Assembly: GCF_000691165.1 (NCBI RefSeq)
Contig: NZ_ASJD01000001.1
Location: 62,001-126,000, forward strand
Direction of reading: 5' to 3'
Source: Bacillus safensis FO-36b
Lineage (GTDB): Bacteria; Bacillota; Bacilli; Bacillales; Bacillaceae
Length of the DNA stretch: 64,000 bases
Positions 17,418 through 26,108 of the stretch are shown here, one piece after another. The notes beneath the pieces are model-generated. The model made no database searches. It saw only the letters and a list, made by a program, of their open reading frames with translations, and had not been told where the DNA came from. Both the position numbers and the translations under genes were made by a program. The first letter of the stretch is position 1; each line of letters begins with the position of its first letter.

Positions 17418-18059
17418 TTGAGAATGCGACATAAACCATGGGCGGATGATTACTTAGCTGAGAATGCTCATATTGCTTTAGCAAGTCCCGAGCAATATAA
17501 AGGGAAATGGCATGAGCTGTTTGGAAATGATCATCCAATCCATATCGAAGTTGGGACAGGAAAAGGGAGCTTTATTGCTGGAATGGGCAAGCTTCATCCT
17601 GATATCAACTATATTGGCATTGAATTATTTAAAAGTGTTATTGTGACGGCAGTAGATAAAATCAAAGAGACAGATGTTGAAAATGTAAAGCTTTTGAACA
17701 TCAATGCTGAGACGCTGACAGATGTGTTTGCGGAAAATGAGATTGACCGGGTGTATTTGAATTTCTCTGATCCGTGGCCAAAAGCAAGACACGAAAAGCG
17801 CAGATTGACGTTTAAAACCTTTTTAGAGCGATATGAACATATTCTTCGTCCAGGCGGTGAATTACATTTCAAAACAGATAACCGCGGGTTATTTGAATAT
17901 TCCTTAAAAAGTTTTTCTGCATATGGCCTTCTTTTAACGTATGTCAGCTTAGATTTACATGAGGACGGCTTAGAAGGAAACGTGATGACTGAATATGAAG
18001 AGAAATTCTCGTCTATGGGACAACCGATCTATCGATCAGAAGTCAAATTCCCAGAATAA
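17418..18059 (+). CDS. trmB: tRNA (guanine-N7-)-methyltransferase TrmB
   Basis: A 213-residue SAM methyltransferase that makes m7G46 in t[13 protein letters not shown] is the SAM-binding loop, [15 protein letters not shown] is the TrmB signature, and [13 protein letters not shown] is the conserved C-terminal block. Length equals B. subtilis TrmB. It starts at TTG with AGAGGTG about 6 bases upstream, giving the family N-terminus [10 protein letters not shown]. It stands alone between terminators. Confidence 0.95.
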   Translation: MRMRHKPWADDYLAENAHIALASPEQYKGKWHELFGNDHPIHIEVGTGKGSFIAGMGKLHPDINYIGIELFKSVIVTAVDKIKETDVENVKLLNINAETLTDVFAENEIDRVYLNFSDPWPKARHEKRRLTFKTFLERYEHILRPGGELHFKTDNRGLFEYSLKSFSAYGLLLTYVSLDLHEDGLEGNVMTEYEEKFSSMGQPIYRSEVKFPE

Positions 18060-18071
18060 CAAGTGATATCA

Positions 18072-18109
18072 AGCTGGCTGCAATAGAAAAATGGCAGTCA
18101 GCTTTTTTT
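18072..18109 (+). terminator. Terminator of trmB
   Basis: AGCTGGCTGC pairs with GCAGTCAGCT (one wobble) and is followed by TTTTTTT. Confidence 0.85.
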
Positions 18110-18176
18110 ATGAAAAGATTGGTGCATGCGATTTTTGGCTGTATTTGCTACGATAGAAAAAGGAGGGATGACAGCA

Positions 18177-19025
18177 ATGGAGACAATGAAAATAGGTGAA
18201 ATGGAACTGTTTTGGTTAAACGGGGGAGATACGCACATGGACGGCGGAGCGATGTTTGGTGTCGTGCCAAAGCCATTATGGTCAAAAAAATACCCGGTAA
18301 ATGACCGCAATCAAATTGAATTACGATGTGATCCAATTCTCATTCGGTGGAAGGGTCTTCATCTGTTAGTGGATTCCGGCATCGGATCAGGGAAGCTGAC
18401 GGATAAACAAAAACGCAATTACGGCGTGACAGAGGAAACCAAATTGGAAGAATCTCTAGCGGCGCTTGGCCTGCGCCCATCAGATATTGATTACGTATTG
18501 ATGACACATCTGCACTTTGATCATGCCAGCGGATTAACAAAACGTGAAGGCGATAAGCTTGTGTCTGTTTTTCAGCAGGCAAAAATCATCACATCGAAAA
18601 TCGAATGGGATGAAATGAGAGCGCCAAACATTCGCTCAAGAAATACATATTGGAAAGAAAACTGGGAGCCTGTGGCAGATCAAGTCGTCACATTTGAAGA
18701 AAGCATCGAAGTGACAGAAGGAATCGAGCTGCATCATACAGGCGGCCATAGCAATGGTCATAGTATTTTAACGCTCACAAGTGAGGGCGAAACAGCGATT
18801 CATTTAGCTGATATCATGCCAACACACGCTCATAAAAATCCACTCTGGGTTCTGGCATATGATGATTACCCAATGACTTCGATTCCAGCCAAGCAAAAGT
18901 GGCAGGCATATGCTGAAGAAAAAAATGCTTGGTACTTGTTTTATCATGATGCCATTTATCGTGCTGTAAAATGGGACGAAGATGGGCAGATCACACACGA
19001 CATCAAAAGAGAAACAGGAAGATAA
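18177..19025 (+). CDS. ytnP: Metallo-beta-lactamase-fold lactonase YtnP
   Basis: A 282-residue enzyme of the N-acyl homoserine lactonase-like metallo-beta-lactamase group. The dinuclear zinc motif is His111-Leu-His113-Phe-Asp115-His116, with further ligands in [10 protein letters not shown] and LADIMPTH. B. subtilis YtnP is reported to break down a Streptomyces signal and act as a quorum-quenching lactonase. GGAGGG is 8-9 bases before the ATG at 18177; an ATG at 18168 abuts the ribosome site. It is apparently cytosolic, having no signal peptide. Confidence 0.88.
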   Translation: METMKIGEMELFWLNGGDTHMDGGAMFGVVPKPLWSKKYPVNDRNQIELRCDPILIRWKGLHLLVDSGIGSGKLTDKQKRNYGVTEETKLEESLAALGLRPSDIDYVLMTHLHFDHASGLTKREGDKLVSVFQQAKIITSKIEWDEMRAPNIRSRNTYWKENWEPVADQVVTFEESIEVTEGIELHHTGGHSNGHSILTLTSEGETAIHLADIMPTHAHKNPLWVLAYDDYPMTSIPAKQKWQAYAEEKNAWYLFYHDAIYRAVKWDEDGQITHDIKRETGR

Positions 19026-19099
19026 AAGATCATCTGTATGTTTTATTCGCCTTTCACACAAAATAACGACAAAATGAACTTGTGAAAGGAAGAGTGCAG

Positions 19100-20797
19100 G
19101 TGAACCAATTTTATCGTGTACATGGTGATGTGATCGAAACACCATTAAGAGGAATGGAAGTCATGTCAGTCCCTTATTTAAACAAAGGGGTTGCATTTAC
19201 AAAGGAAGAGCGGGAGGAGCTCGGTTTAAAGGGATTCCTTCCGCCTAAGGTCTTAACCTTAGAGGATCAGGCAAAGCGTGCATATGAACAGTTTAAGGCA
19301 CAGCCTGATGAACTGGGGAAAAATGTGTATTTAACAGCGCTTCATGACAGAAATGAAGTGCTTTTTTACAAACTGCTAAATGAGCACTTGGCGGAAATGC
19401 TTCCGATTGTCTACACGCCGACTGTAGGAACGGCTATTCAGCGTTATAGCCATGAGTATCGAAAGCCGAGAGGGCTGTATTTATCGATTGATGATCTGGA
19501 AGGCATGGAAGAGATTTTTGCCTCTTATGGTGTCGATGAATCAATCGACTTAATCGTTGCAACGGATGCAGAAGGCATTTTAGGCATTGGAGACTGGGGC
19601 GTTGGCGGGATTGCCATTTCAGTTGGAAAACTTGCTGTTTATACAGCTGCAGCAGGCATTGATCCCAGCCGCGTGCTGGCAGTAGTGCTTGATGCCGGAA
19701 CGAACCAGGAAAGTCTCTTGAATGATCCGCTTTATGTTGGAAACCAGCACTCCCGCGTTCGAGGAGAGCGCTATGATCAGTTCATTGATCAATATGTCGA
19801 GCTTGCCCGCGCTACTTTCCCAAATGCACTCCTTCACTGGGAAGACTTTGGGACAAAGAATGCCCGTGCGATATTGGAAAAATATAAGGACCGTATTTGT
19901 ACATTTAACGATGACATTCAAGGGACTGGCGCCGTTTCACTTGCTGCAGTTCTGGCATGTGCAAAAGCTTCGAAGGTTCCGCTGAAAGATCACCGTATTG
20001 TCATTTTTGGAGCGGGTACGGCAGGTATTGGCATAGCCGAGCAAATCCGTGATGCCATTGTCAGAGATGGAGTCAAAGAAGAGGAGTCCTATGATCATTT
20101 CTGGTGTATTGATAAAACGGGGCTGCTCACAGATGATTCACCTGACATTCAGCCATTTCAAAAGCCGTATGCAAGGCGCTCTGACGAAGTAAAGAATTAT
20201 GCCCGTAATGGTCCAAAGCATTCGATTGATCTATTAGAGGTCGTCAAGCAGGCGAAACCAACAATCTTAATTGGCACTTCGACGGTCGGAGGAGCATTTA
20301 CAGAGGAAATTGTAAAAGAAATGGCGTCACACGTGGAGCGTCCTGCGATTTTACCGATGTCGAATCCGACACCTCTTTCAGAAGCAAAGCCGCAAGATCT
20401 GATCGAGTGGACTGAAGGACGTGCCCTTGTGACAACGGGAAGTCCATTTGATCCTGTCGAATATGGCGGTGTCACATATGAAATTGGACAAGCGAATAAT
20501 GCCCTTGTCTTCCCAGGCCTTGGTCTAGGCACAATTGTGTCAAAAGCACGCCTCATGACAGATAGTATGTTTGTTGCGAGTGCTGAAGCCATTGCAAGCA
20601 TGGTCAATGTTGGGAAGCCGGGTGCAGCGATGCTGCCAAGTGTCGATCAGCTTCGAACCGTTTCAGCGACAGTGGCCGTCCGTGTGGCGCAGGCAGCAAT
20701 TGATGAAGGAATTGCAGAAGAAACGCCTGATGATCTCATTCAGGCTGTGCAGGACGCTATGTGGCATCCTGTTTACAAAAAAATCAAAGCCATATAA
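19100..20797 (+). CDS. malS: NAD-dependent malic enzyme MalS
   Basis: A 565-residue malic enzyme converting malate to pyruvate and CO2. The catalytic Tyr is in [10 protein letters not shown], metal ligands lie in [10 protein letters not shown] and FNDDIQGTG, and [14 protein letters not shown] is the NAD loop. Length and sequence fit B. subtilis MalS better than the larger NADP enzymes. The GTG at 19100 has AAAGGAAGAG at proper spacing; an upstream in-frame GTG at 19082 overlaps that site. A terminator shared with ytzB follows. Confidence 0.93.
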   Translation: MNQFYRVHGDVIETPLRGMEVMSVPYLNKGVAFTKEEREELGLKGFLPPKVLTLEDQAKRAYEQFKAQPDELGKNVYLTALHDRNEVLFYKLLNEHLAEMLPIVYTPTVGTAIQRYSHEYRKPRGLYLSIDDLEGMEEIFASYGVDESIDLIVATDAEGILGIGDWGVGGIAISVGKLAVYTAAAGIDPSRVLAVVLDAGTNQESLLNDPLYVGNQHSRVRGERYDQFIDQYVELARATFPNALLHWEDFGTKNARAILEKYKDRICTFNDDIQGTGAVSLAAVLACAKASKVPLKDHRIVIFGAGTAGIGIAEQIRDAIVRDGVKEEESYDHFWCIDKTGLLTDDSPDIQPFQKPYARRSDEVKNYARNGPKHSIDLLEVVKQAKPTILIGTSTVGGAFTEEIVKEMASHVERPAILPMSNPTPLSEAKPQDLIEWTEGRALVTTGSPFDPVEYGGVTYEIGQANNALVFPGLGLGTIVSKARLMTDSMFVASAEAIASMVNVGKPGAAMLPSVDQLRTVSATVAVRVAQAAIDEGIAEETPDDLIQAVQDAMWHPVYKKIKAI

Positions 20798-20834
20798 AAA
20801 AAGCTTCGCAAGGACATGTCTTTGCGAAGCTTTC
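20796..20834. terminator. Bidirectional terminator between malS and ytzB
   Basis: AAAAAAGCTTCGCAAGGAC and the complementary TTTGCGAAGCTTTCTT form a long hairpin between convergent genes. Confidence 0.9.
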
Positions 20835-20838
20835 TTGA

Positions 20839-21153
20839 TCAAGCAACAGAATCAATTACATCCACGATCATGCCAGTTTTGGCATCAATCATCACTTCAT
20901 ACTGTTCAAGCTCACCAAAGGCAGAGCGGGTAATGCCAGATTTGTATACATCAATCGTTTCGCCATTTACGGTATACGGCTCTGGTACAGTATAAATCCA
21001 AGAGCCATCAATCGGGCCGCGCTGTTTAAAAGCAGATTTCACAATTTTTAATGCTTTTTCAGATGAGATATACGTAGGGAAAAATACTTTCTTTGCAACA
21101 ATTGCAGCGGCTACGCCAATACTCGCACCAATCAGAACATGTTTTAACTTCAA
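20839..21153 (-). CDS. ytzB: PepSY-domain protein YtzB
   Basis: A 104-residue protein with an N-terminal hydrophobic anchor (about residues 5-22) and a PepSY domain after it (KALKIVKSAFKQRGPIDGSW...VMIDAKTGMIVDVID). PepSY domains act outside the membrane and are thought to inhibit peptidases or bind envelope ligands; the partner here is unknown. It starts at TTG with GGAGGTG about 7 bases upstream, which gives the B. subtilis YtzB length. Confidence 0.82.
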   Translation of the reverse strand: MKLKHVLIGASIGVAAAIVAKKVFFPTYISSEKALKIVKSAFKQRGPIDGSWIYTVPEPYTVNGETIDVYKSGITRSAFGELEQYEVMIDAKTGMIVDVIDSVA

Positions 21154-21260
21154 CGTGCTGCACCTCCGTATTGCTGTTTTTTCCATTATACAAAACTTGT
21201 CCAACGATGTTAAGGAATCCGAATACTTGAAAGCATATTCAAAATTTCTGGAGAGATACT

Positions 21261-21289
21261 TGGAAAACCGAAAGAATTCTTATAGTATA
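21261..21289 (+). promoter_or_regulatory. Promoter upstream of ytoP
   Basis: TTGGAA and TAGTAT lie 17 bases apart about 65 bases before ytoP, a fair sigma-A match. Confidence 0.5.
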
Positions 21290-21352
21290 AAGTGAGTGTT
21301 ATTTTTATAGGAATATATATGGTCATTACATAGAAACGAGGTAAACTGTAGA

Positions 21353-22426
21353 ATGAACGAAGAAACATTGTCGCTTTTCCGAAATTTAACAGAATTACAG
21401 GGAACTCCAGGAAATGAGCACCATGTGCGTGCTTTTATGAAAAAGGAACTTGAAAAATATTCTGATGAACTCATTCAAGACCGTCTTGGCGGAGTGTTTG
21501 GCGTACGCAAGGGACCGGAAAACGCACCGAAAATTATGGTAGCGGGTCATATGGATGAAGTCGGATTCATGGTCTCATCGATTACGAAAAACGGGATGAT
21601 TCGTTTTCAAACACTTGGCGGCTGGTGGAGTCAAGTCATGCTGGCGCAGCGTGTGGACGTCCATACCGATCACGGGCCAATTCCTGGTGTCGTCTCTAGT
21701 ACACCTCCTCACCTTCTCACGCCAGAACAAAAAAGCAAACCTGTGAAGCCGTCAGATATGCTTATTGATATTGGTGCAGACAGTGAAGAAGAGGCAAAAG
21801 AGCTTGGCGTTCGTCCAGGACAGCAAATCGTTCCTGCAACGGTTTTTACCCCAATGGCGAATCCAAAAAAGATTTTAGCGAAGGCTTGGGATAACCGCTA
21901 TGGCTGCGGCCTTGCAATTGAATTATTAAAAGAATTAAAAGACGAATCACTTTCATGTCAGCTGTACTCAGGAGCAACTGTTCAAGAGGAAGTTGGGCTT
22001 AGAGGAGCTGAGGTAGCTGCGAATATGATTCAGCCAGATCTTTTCTTCGCTTTAGATGCGAGTCCTGCAAACGATGTGACAGGTGACAAAACACAGTTCG
22101 GCCAGCTTGGAAAAGGTGCACTTCTGCGTATTTTTGATCGGACAATGATTACGCACCGCGGAATGAGAGACTTTGTGCTTGATACTGCTGAGACAAACAA
22201 CATTCCATATCAATATTTCGTATCACCGGGTGGTACGGACGCTGGACGTGTTCATATTTCAAACCAAGGTGTGCCTTCTGCTGTGATTGGAGTTTGTGCA
22301 CGCTACATTCATACAAGTCATTCTGTTTTGCATGTGGACGATTACGCAGCGGCAAAAGAGTTAATTGTCCGCCTTGTCAAAAATTGTGATCAAAGTACAG
22401 TGGATTCTATTTACCAACAAGTATAA
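21353..22426 (+). CDS. ytoP: M42-family aminopeptidase YtoP
   Basis: A 357-residue cobalt/zinc aminopeptidase of family M42 (glutamyl/leucyl aminopeptidase type), same length as B. subtilis Yto[12 protein letters not shown] holds the first metal His and the bridging region, [10 protein letters not shown] supplies the Asp ligand, the catalytic Glu is in VQEEVGLRG, and the last His lies in [10 protein letters not shown]. These proteins form large tetrahedral peptide-trimming particles in the cytosol. It is transcribed alone. Confidence 0.92.
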   Translation: MNEETLSLFRNLTELQGTPGNEHHVRAFMKKELEKYSDELIQDRLGGVFGVRKGPENAPKIMVAGHMDEVGFMVSSITKNGMIRFQTLGGWWSQVMLAQRVDVHTDHGPIPGVVSSTPPHLLTPEQKSKPVKPSDMLIDIGADSEEEAKELGVRPGQQIVPATVFTPMANPKKILAKAWDNRYGCGLAIELLKELKDESLSCQLYSGATVQEEVGLRGAEVAANMIQPDLFFALDASPANDVTGDKTQFGQLGKGALLRIFDRTMITHRGMRDFVLDTAETNNIPYQYFVSPGGTDAGRVHISNQGVPSAVIGVCARYIHTSHSVLHVDDYAAAKELIVRLVKNCDQSTVDSIYQQV

Positions 22427-22435
22427 ATAGAATAG

Positions 22436-22471
22436 AAAAAGGCTGCTTCTTCAATGAGAGCAGCCTTTTTT
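22436..22471. terminator. Bidirectional terminator between ytoP and ytoQ
   Basis: AAAAAGGCTGC pairs with GCAGCCTTTTTT between two convergent genes. Confidence 0.9.
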
Positions 22472-22472
22472 C

Positions 22473-22919
22473 TTATTGCTGTTCAAACACATAAGATAAC
22501 GCCTTGATCGCTTGGTTTACGGTTTCCACAGTGATATTTGCTTTGTTTGAGAGTTCTTTTAACGGATGGTGCAGCTCTTTTGGACGGATTAAAATAAGAG
22601 GTTTCCCTTTTGCAATCGCAGCAGATGCATCCATGGCTGTGTTCCACTGCTTATATTTCTCACCAAAGCGCGCAATGACGACATCTGCTTTGTTTAATAA
22701 AATTTCAGTGCGGAAATTGTTCAAATCAGAAGCTGCATCATCTTTGAAAATGGCATTCGGCTGCTCACCTAAAATATCCTCACCGATGTTATCTGAGCGG
22801 TCATGATTTTCCATTGGACCGACAAATGTCACCGGCAGCTTCAAAGATTGGCTTTTCTCCTTGATTTCATCACGCCACTGGCTATGAATTTCTCCAGCTA
22901 AATAGACAGTTAATTGCAT
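22473..22919 (-). CDS. ytoQ: YtoQ family protein (nucleoside deoxyribosyltransferase-like fold)
   Basis: A 148-residue soluble protein with AGEIHSQWRDEI at the start and ADVVIARFGEKYKQWNTAMDASAAIAKGKPLI later, a layout like 2'-deoxyribosyltransferase-type Rossmann proteins. The family is conserved (YtoQ) but has no proven reaction. AGGAGATCGTT precedes the ATG. It stands alone between ytoP and a membrane protein gene. Confidence 0.8.
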   Translation of the reverse strand: MQLTVYLAGEIHSQWRDEIKEKSQSLKLPVTFVGPMENHDRSDNIGEDILGEQPNAIFKDDAASDLNNFRTEILLNKADVVIARFGEKYKQWNTAMDASAAIAKGKPLILIRPKELHHPLKELSNKANITVETVNQAIKALSYVFEQQ

Positions 22920-23084
22920 AACGATCTCCTCCTTTTGTACAAACTTAGTAAAGGTTTGTCCTGTTTCTTTTCATGTTACACAAGAAGTGCTTGATAAAGC
23001 AAAAAAAATATGATTATGATATTCATGGTAGAGACTATTTTTCATCGCAAGAATACTACATATAATGGGAAGGACAGGCCTCTT

Positions 23085-23113
23085 CGTCTTTCCTATGAGA
23101 AAGCAGGAAGACG
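23085..23113 (+). promoter_or_regulatory. Hairpin covering the ribosome site of the PTS-IIC-like gene
   Basis: CGTCTTTCCT (23085-23094) pairs with AGGAAGACG (23105-23113) with one bulged T. The right arm contains the AGGA that serves the ATG at 23120. A TATAAT at 23061 would place the transcript start just before the hairpin. Confidence 0.45.
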
Positions 23114-23119
23114 ACGTTG

Positions 23120-24148
23120 ATGACTTATTTAAAAAGAAAGGGGATCTCCCTTTCGCCAAAGGTGTATTTCATTGATGCACTTTCTTATATGGCTTTAGGT
23201 CTATTTGCTACATTAGTGGTAGGACTGATTTTAAAAACAGCAGGCGGTCTGTTATCACTTCCACTCATCATTAAAATGGGAACCCTTGCCATGGGGCTCA
23301 TGGGACCGGCGATCGGCGTAGCGGTTGCGTACCGTTTACATGCATCTCCTTTGATCATTTTTGCAAGTGTTGTCTCAGGCGCTGCAGGAGCAGAGCTTGG
23401 GGGGCCTGCTGGAAGCTTTGCCGCAGCATTAATTGGTGTGGAACTAGGCAAGCTGGTCAGTGGTGAGACAAAAATTGATATTATTTTAACGCCGCTTGTC
23501 ACCATTATCACTGGCTTTTTCACCGCTGCCCTAATCGGACCTGGAATTGAAGCCATGATGACAGGGCTCGGCAGGCTCATCATGTGGGGGACAGATCAAA
23601 GCCCGCTGATCATGGGCATGCTGGTAGCGACCATTGTTGGACTTGCTCTCAGTTCTCCGATCTCAAGTGCTGCACTTGCGCTTATGCTTGACTTAAGCGG
23701 AACAGCTGCTGGTGCTGCAACGATTGGCTGCTGTGCTCAAATGGTCGGCTTTGCCGCTGCAGGCTTTAGAGAAAATCGCTTTGGCGGTCTTGCGGCTGTC
23801 GGCATTGGAACGTCAAAGTTGCAGCTTTCGAACATTGTGAAAAATCCCCTCATCCTGATTCCGCCGACAATTGCTGGTCTGATTCTCGCGCCAATTGGTA
23901 TTATTGGCTTTGGGATGGTCAATAATGCGGCAGGAGCGGGAATGGGAACGAGCGGGCTTGTTGGACAGCTCATGACGCTGACCGTCATGGGGTTTCATCC
24001 ATCTGTATTTCTGGCGATCGCTCTCTTGCATATCGTTGGCCCGGCAGTGATTAGTTTGGTAGTATCAGAATGGATGAGAAAGAAAGGCTATATACAATTC
24101 GGAGATTTAACCATACAAACTGGAGGAATGAAACATGAAAAAAATTGA
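23120..24148 (+). CDS. PTS_EIIC_2-like membrane protein
   Basis: A 342-residue, very hydrophobic protein with about nine to ten helices and many Gly/Ala/Pro residues, matching the PTS_EIIC_2 group (predicted sugar phosphotransferase IIC proteins that lack attached IIA and IIB domains). No EIIA or EIIB gene lies nearby, so its partner and substrate are unknown. It overlaps ytpP by 14 bases, which links it to the ytpPQR operon. As I recall the B. subtilis map, no such gene sits between ytoQ and ytpP. The start is ATG after a TTG at 23117. Confidence 0.75.
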   Translation: MTYLKRKGISLSPKVYFIDALSYMALGLFATLVVGLILKTAGGLLSLPLIIKMGTLAMGLMGPAIGVAVAYRLHASPLIIFASVVSGAAGAELGGPAGSFAAALIGVELGKLVSGETKIDIILTPLVTIITGFFTAALIGPGIEAMMTGLGRLIMWGTDQSPLIMGMLVATIVGLALSSPISSAALALMLDLSGTAAGAATIGCCAQMVGFAAAGFRENRFGGLAAVGIGTSKLQLSNIVKNPLILIPPTIAGLILAPIGIIGFGMVNNAAGAGMGTSGLVGQLMTLTVMGFHPSVFLAIALLHIVGPAVISLVVSEWMRKKGYIQFGDLTIQTGGMKHEKN

Positions 24149-24455
24149 ATCAAACGAAGAATTACAAAAAGTGATTCAAGAAGACTTAACGGTATTGCTA
24201 TTTTCAGCTGACTGGTGCCCGGACTGCACATTTATTGAGCCATTCTTGCCAGAGCTTGAAGCAAACTACCCAGAATTTGAGTACTTCTATGTCGATAGAG
24301 ACAAGTTCATTGACACTTGTGCAGAGTGGGAAATTTACGGTATTCCAAGCTTTTTAGTCTTTAAAAACGGACAAGAGATTAACCGCTTTGTCAGCAAAGA
24401 TCGTAAGACAAAGGAAGAGATTGAAGCTTTTTTAACAGATTCTCTTTCTAAATAA
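24135..24455 (+). CDS. ytpP: Thioredoxin-like protein YtpP
   Basis: A 106-residue thioredoxin fold protein with the redox motif Cys28-Pro-Asp-Cys31 (ADWCPDC) in place of the WCGPC of main thioredoxins, and the cis-Pro in YGIPSF. Same length as B. subtilis YtpP, a cytosolic thioredoxin-like reductant. GGAGG lies before the ATG inside the end of the upstream gene, so translation is probably coupled. Confidence 0.9.
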   Translation: MKKIESNEELQKVIQEDLTVLLFSADWCPDCTFIEPFLPELEANYPEFEYFYVDRDKFIDTCAEWEIYGIPSFLVFKNGQEINRFVSKDRKTKEEIEAFLTDSLSK

Positions 24456-24475
24456 CGAAAGGAGAGTCTAAAACG

Positions 24476-25288
24476 ATGGCAAAAATGACATCAAGACAGC
24501 TTGCGAATGAACTCAAAAGCCGTCTGACGAACGACAGCTGGTCACACGAGTTTGACCGGGAAAAAGATACGCTTCGTATTGAAGATAAACAAACAGGCAA
24601 AGGCATCACACTAGAGCTCCCGCCAATTATTGCAAAGTGGGAAGTAAAGCCTGATGAAACCATTGATGAGATCGTCTATTATGTGAAAGAAGCGCTGAGT
24701 GCCATGAAAGGCGAAGCGCAGCACATCTCAGGAAAAGAAAAGCAGATCTATCCGGTCATTCGTTCCACTTCCTTTCCTGAGGCATCAAGTGATGGGATTC
24801 CGCTTGTGTTTGATGAGCATACAGCAGAAACGAGAATCTACTATGCGCTTGACCTTGGAAGCACCTACCGATTAATTGATGAAAAGATGCTCCAAAAGGA
24901 AAACTGGACAAAAGAGCGAATCAGAGAAACTGCAAGCTTCAACGTCCGTTCGCTAGAAACAGTAGTGAAAATGGATGAAGTGGCAGGCAACCGGTTTTAT
25001 TTCTTCCGTGCAAATGACGGGTATGACGCCAGCAGACTTTTAAATGAATCGTTATTACAAGAATACGCGCAAAAAATAGAAGGACAGATGGCGATTTCTG
25101 TTCCCCATCAAGATGTATTCATCATTGCTGATGTTCGCAATGATTCAGGCTATGATATTTTAGGACAGATGTCGATGAGCTTCTTCGCCAGCGGCACGGT
25201 TCCGATTACCGCATTGTCATTTTTATATGATGAGGGTAAGCTTGAACCGATCTTTATACTTGCAAAAAGCAGACCAAAACAGCAGTAG
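24476..25288 (+). CDS. ytpQ: DUF1444 protein YtpQ
   Basis: A 270-residue soluble protein of the DUF1444 (UPF0354) family, conserved in Bacillales in this position. I can see no catalytic motif that would define a reaction. AAGGAGAG precedes the ATG. It is 20 bases after ytpP and 16 before ytpR and clearly belongs to the same operon. Confidence 0.85.
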   Translation: MAKMTSRQLANELKSRLTNDSWSHEFDREKDTLRIEDKQTGKGITLELPPIIAKWEVKPDETIDEIVYYVKEALSAMKGEAQHISGKEKQIYPVIRSTSFPEASSDGIPLVFDEHTAETRIYYALDLGSTYRLIDEKMLQKENWTKERIRETASFNVRSLETVVKMDEVAGNRFYFFRANDGYDASRLLNESLLQEYAQKIEGQMAISVPHQDVFIIADVRNDSGYDILGQMSMSFFASGTVPITALSFLYDEGKLEPIFILAKSRPKQQ

Positions 25289-25304
25289 AAGGGAATTTTG
25301 AAGA

Positions 25305-25910
25305 ATGAACGTTTTTTATAATGCAGAAGGTGTAGGCGACACACTCCTTATCTCATTGAAAGATGTGACGAGAGAAGAAGTAGGTCATGAGACGTTTGGA
25401 GATGTTGTACGAATCTTCAATCAAGAAACAAAAGAAACAACAGGCTTTAATATCTTCAATGCATCCACTTACATGAAAATTGAAGAAAACGGATCTGTTC
25501 CGCTTTCTGAAACCATTGTTCAAGATATCAATGAAATTTTAAACCGTAACGGTGTCAGTGAAACGTTGACTGTGGATTTATCACCAAAATTTGTTGTCGG
25601 CTATGTAAAGGAAAAAGAAAAGCATCCGAATGCAGATAAATTAAACATTTGCCAAGTTGATGTGGGCGATGAAACCTTACAAATCGTGTGCGGTGCACCA
25701 AACGTTGACCAAGGCCAATATGTTGTGGTGGCGAAGGTCGGTGCAGTGATGCCAAGCGGTATGGTCATCAAAGATGCTGAGCTAAGAGGCGTTCCATCAA
25801 GCGGTATGATTTGTTCTGCAAAAGAGTTAGATCTTCCAGACGCACCTGCTGAAAAAGGGATTCTTGTTTTAGATGGAAGCCATCAAGCTGGCGAACCCTT
25901 TAAAGCGTAA
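25305..25910 (+). CDS. ytpR: tRNA-binding domain protein YtpR
   Basis: A 201-residue protein with an N-terminal DUF4479-type domain (about residues 1-85) and a C-terminal OB-fold tRNA-binding domain of the EMAP/CsaA/PheT-N type ([25 protein letters not shown] and IVCGAPNV). B. subtilis YtpR has this layout. A role as a tRNA or tRNA-synthetase helper is inferred from the fold. It is the last gene before a strong terminator. Confidence 0.9.
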   Translation: MNVFYNAEGVGDTLLISLKDVTREEVGHETFGDVVRIFNQETKETTGFNIFNASTYMKIEENGSVPLSETIVQDINEILNRNGVSETLTVDLSPKFVVGYVKEKEKHPNADKLNICQVDVGDETLQIVCGAPNVDQGQYVVVAKVGAVMPSGMVIKDAELRGVPSSGMICSAKELDLPDAPAEKGILVLDGSHQAGEPFKA

Positions 25911-25953
25911 CCTCCCATAAACGGGCACATAGGAGCGAAGAATGTGTTATACC

Positions 25954-25988
25954 AAAAGTCACTAAGTACGTACTTAGTGACTTTTTTT
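25954..25988 (+). terminator. Terminator of the ytpPQR operon
   Basis: AAAGTCACTAAGTAC and its exact complement GTACTTAGTGACTTT are directly adjacent and are followed by further T, so the stem closes on a minimal loop. Confidence 0.9.
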
Positions 25989-26093
25989 CATCTACAACAG
26001 CATGAACAGCAAAAGCGGCACTTTTCTCGCTTTTCTGCATGAAAAAGCAATGGTATACTAAAAATCGCCCAAGAAAACGTAAGGGGAGTTAAA

Positions 26094-26108
26094 GTGAGTG
26101 ATAAATGA
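26094..26108 (+). promoter_or_regulatory. Four-codon mini-ORF overlapping the sftA start
   Basis: A GTG at 26094, with AAGGGGAG correctly spaced upstream, reads four codons (M-S-D-K) and stops at TGA, which overlaps the sftA ATG at 26108. The best ribosome site near sftA therefore serves this mini-ORF, and sftA may depend on re-initiation. Confidence 0.4.
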
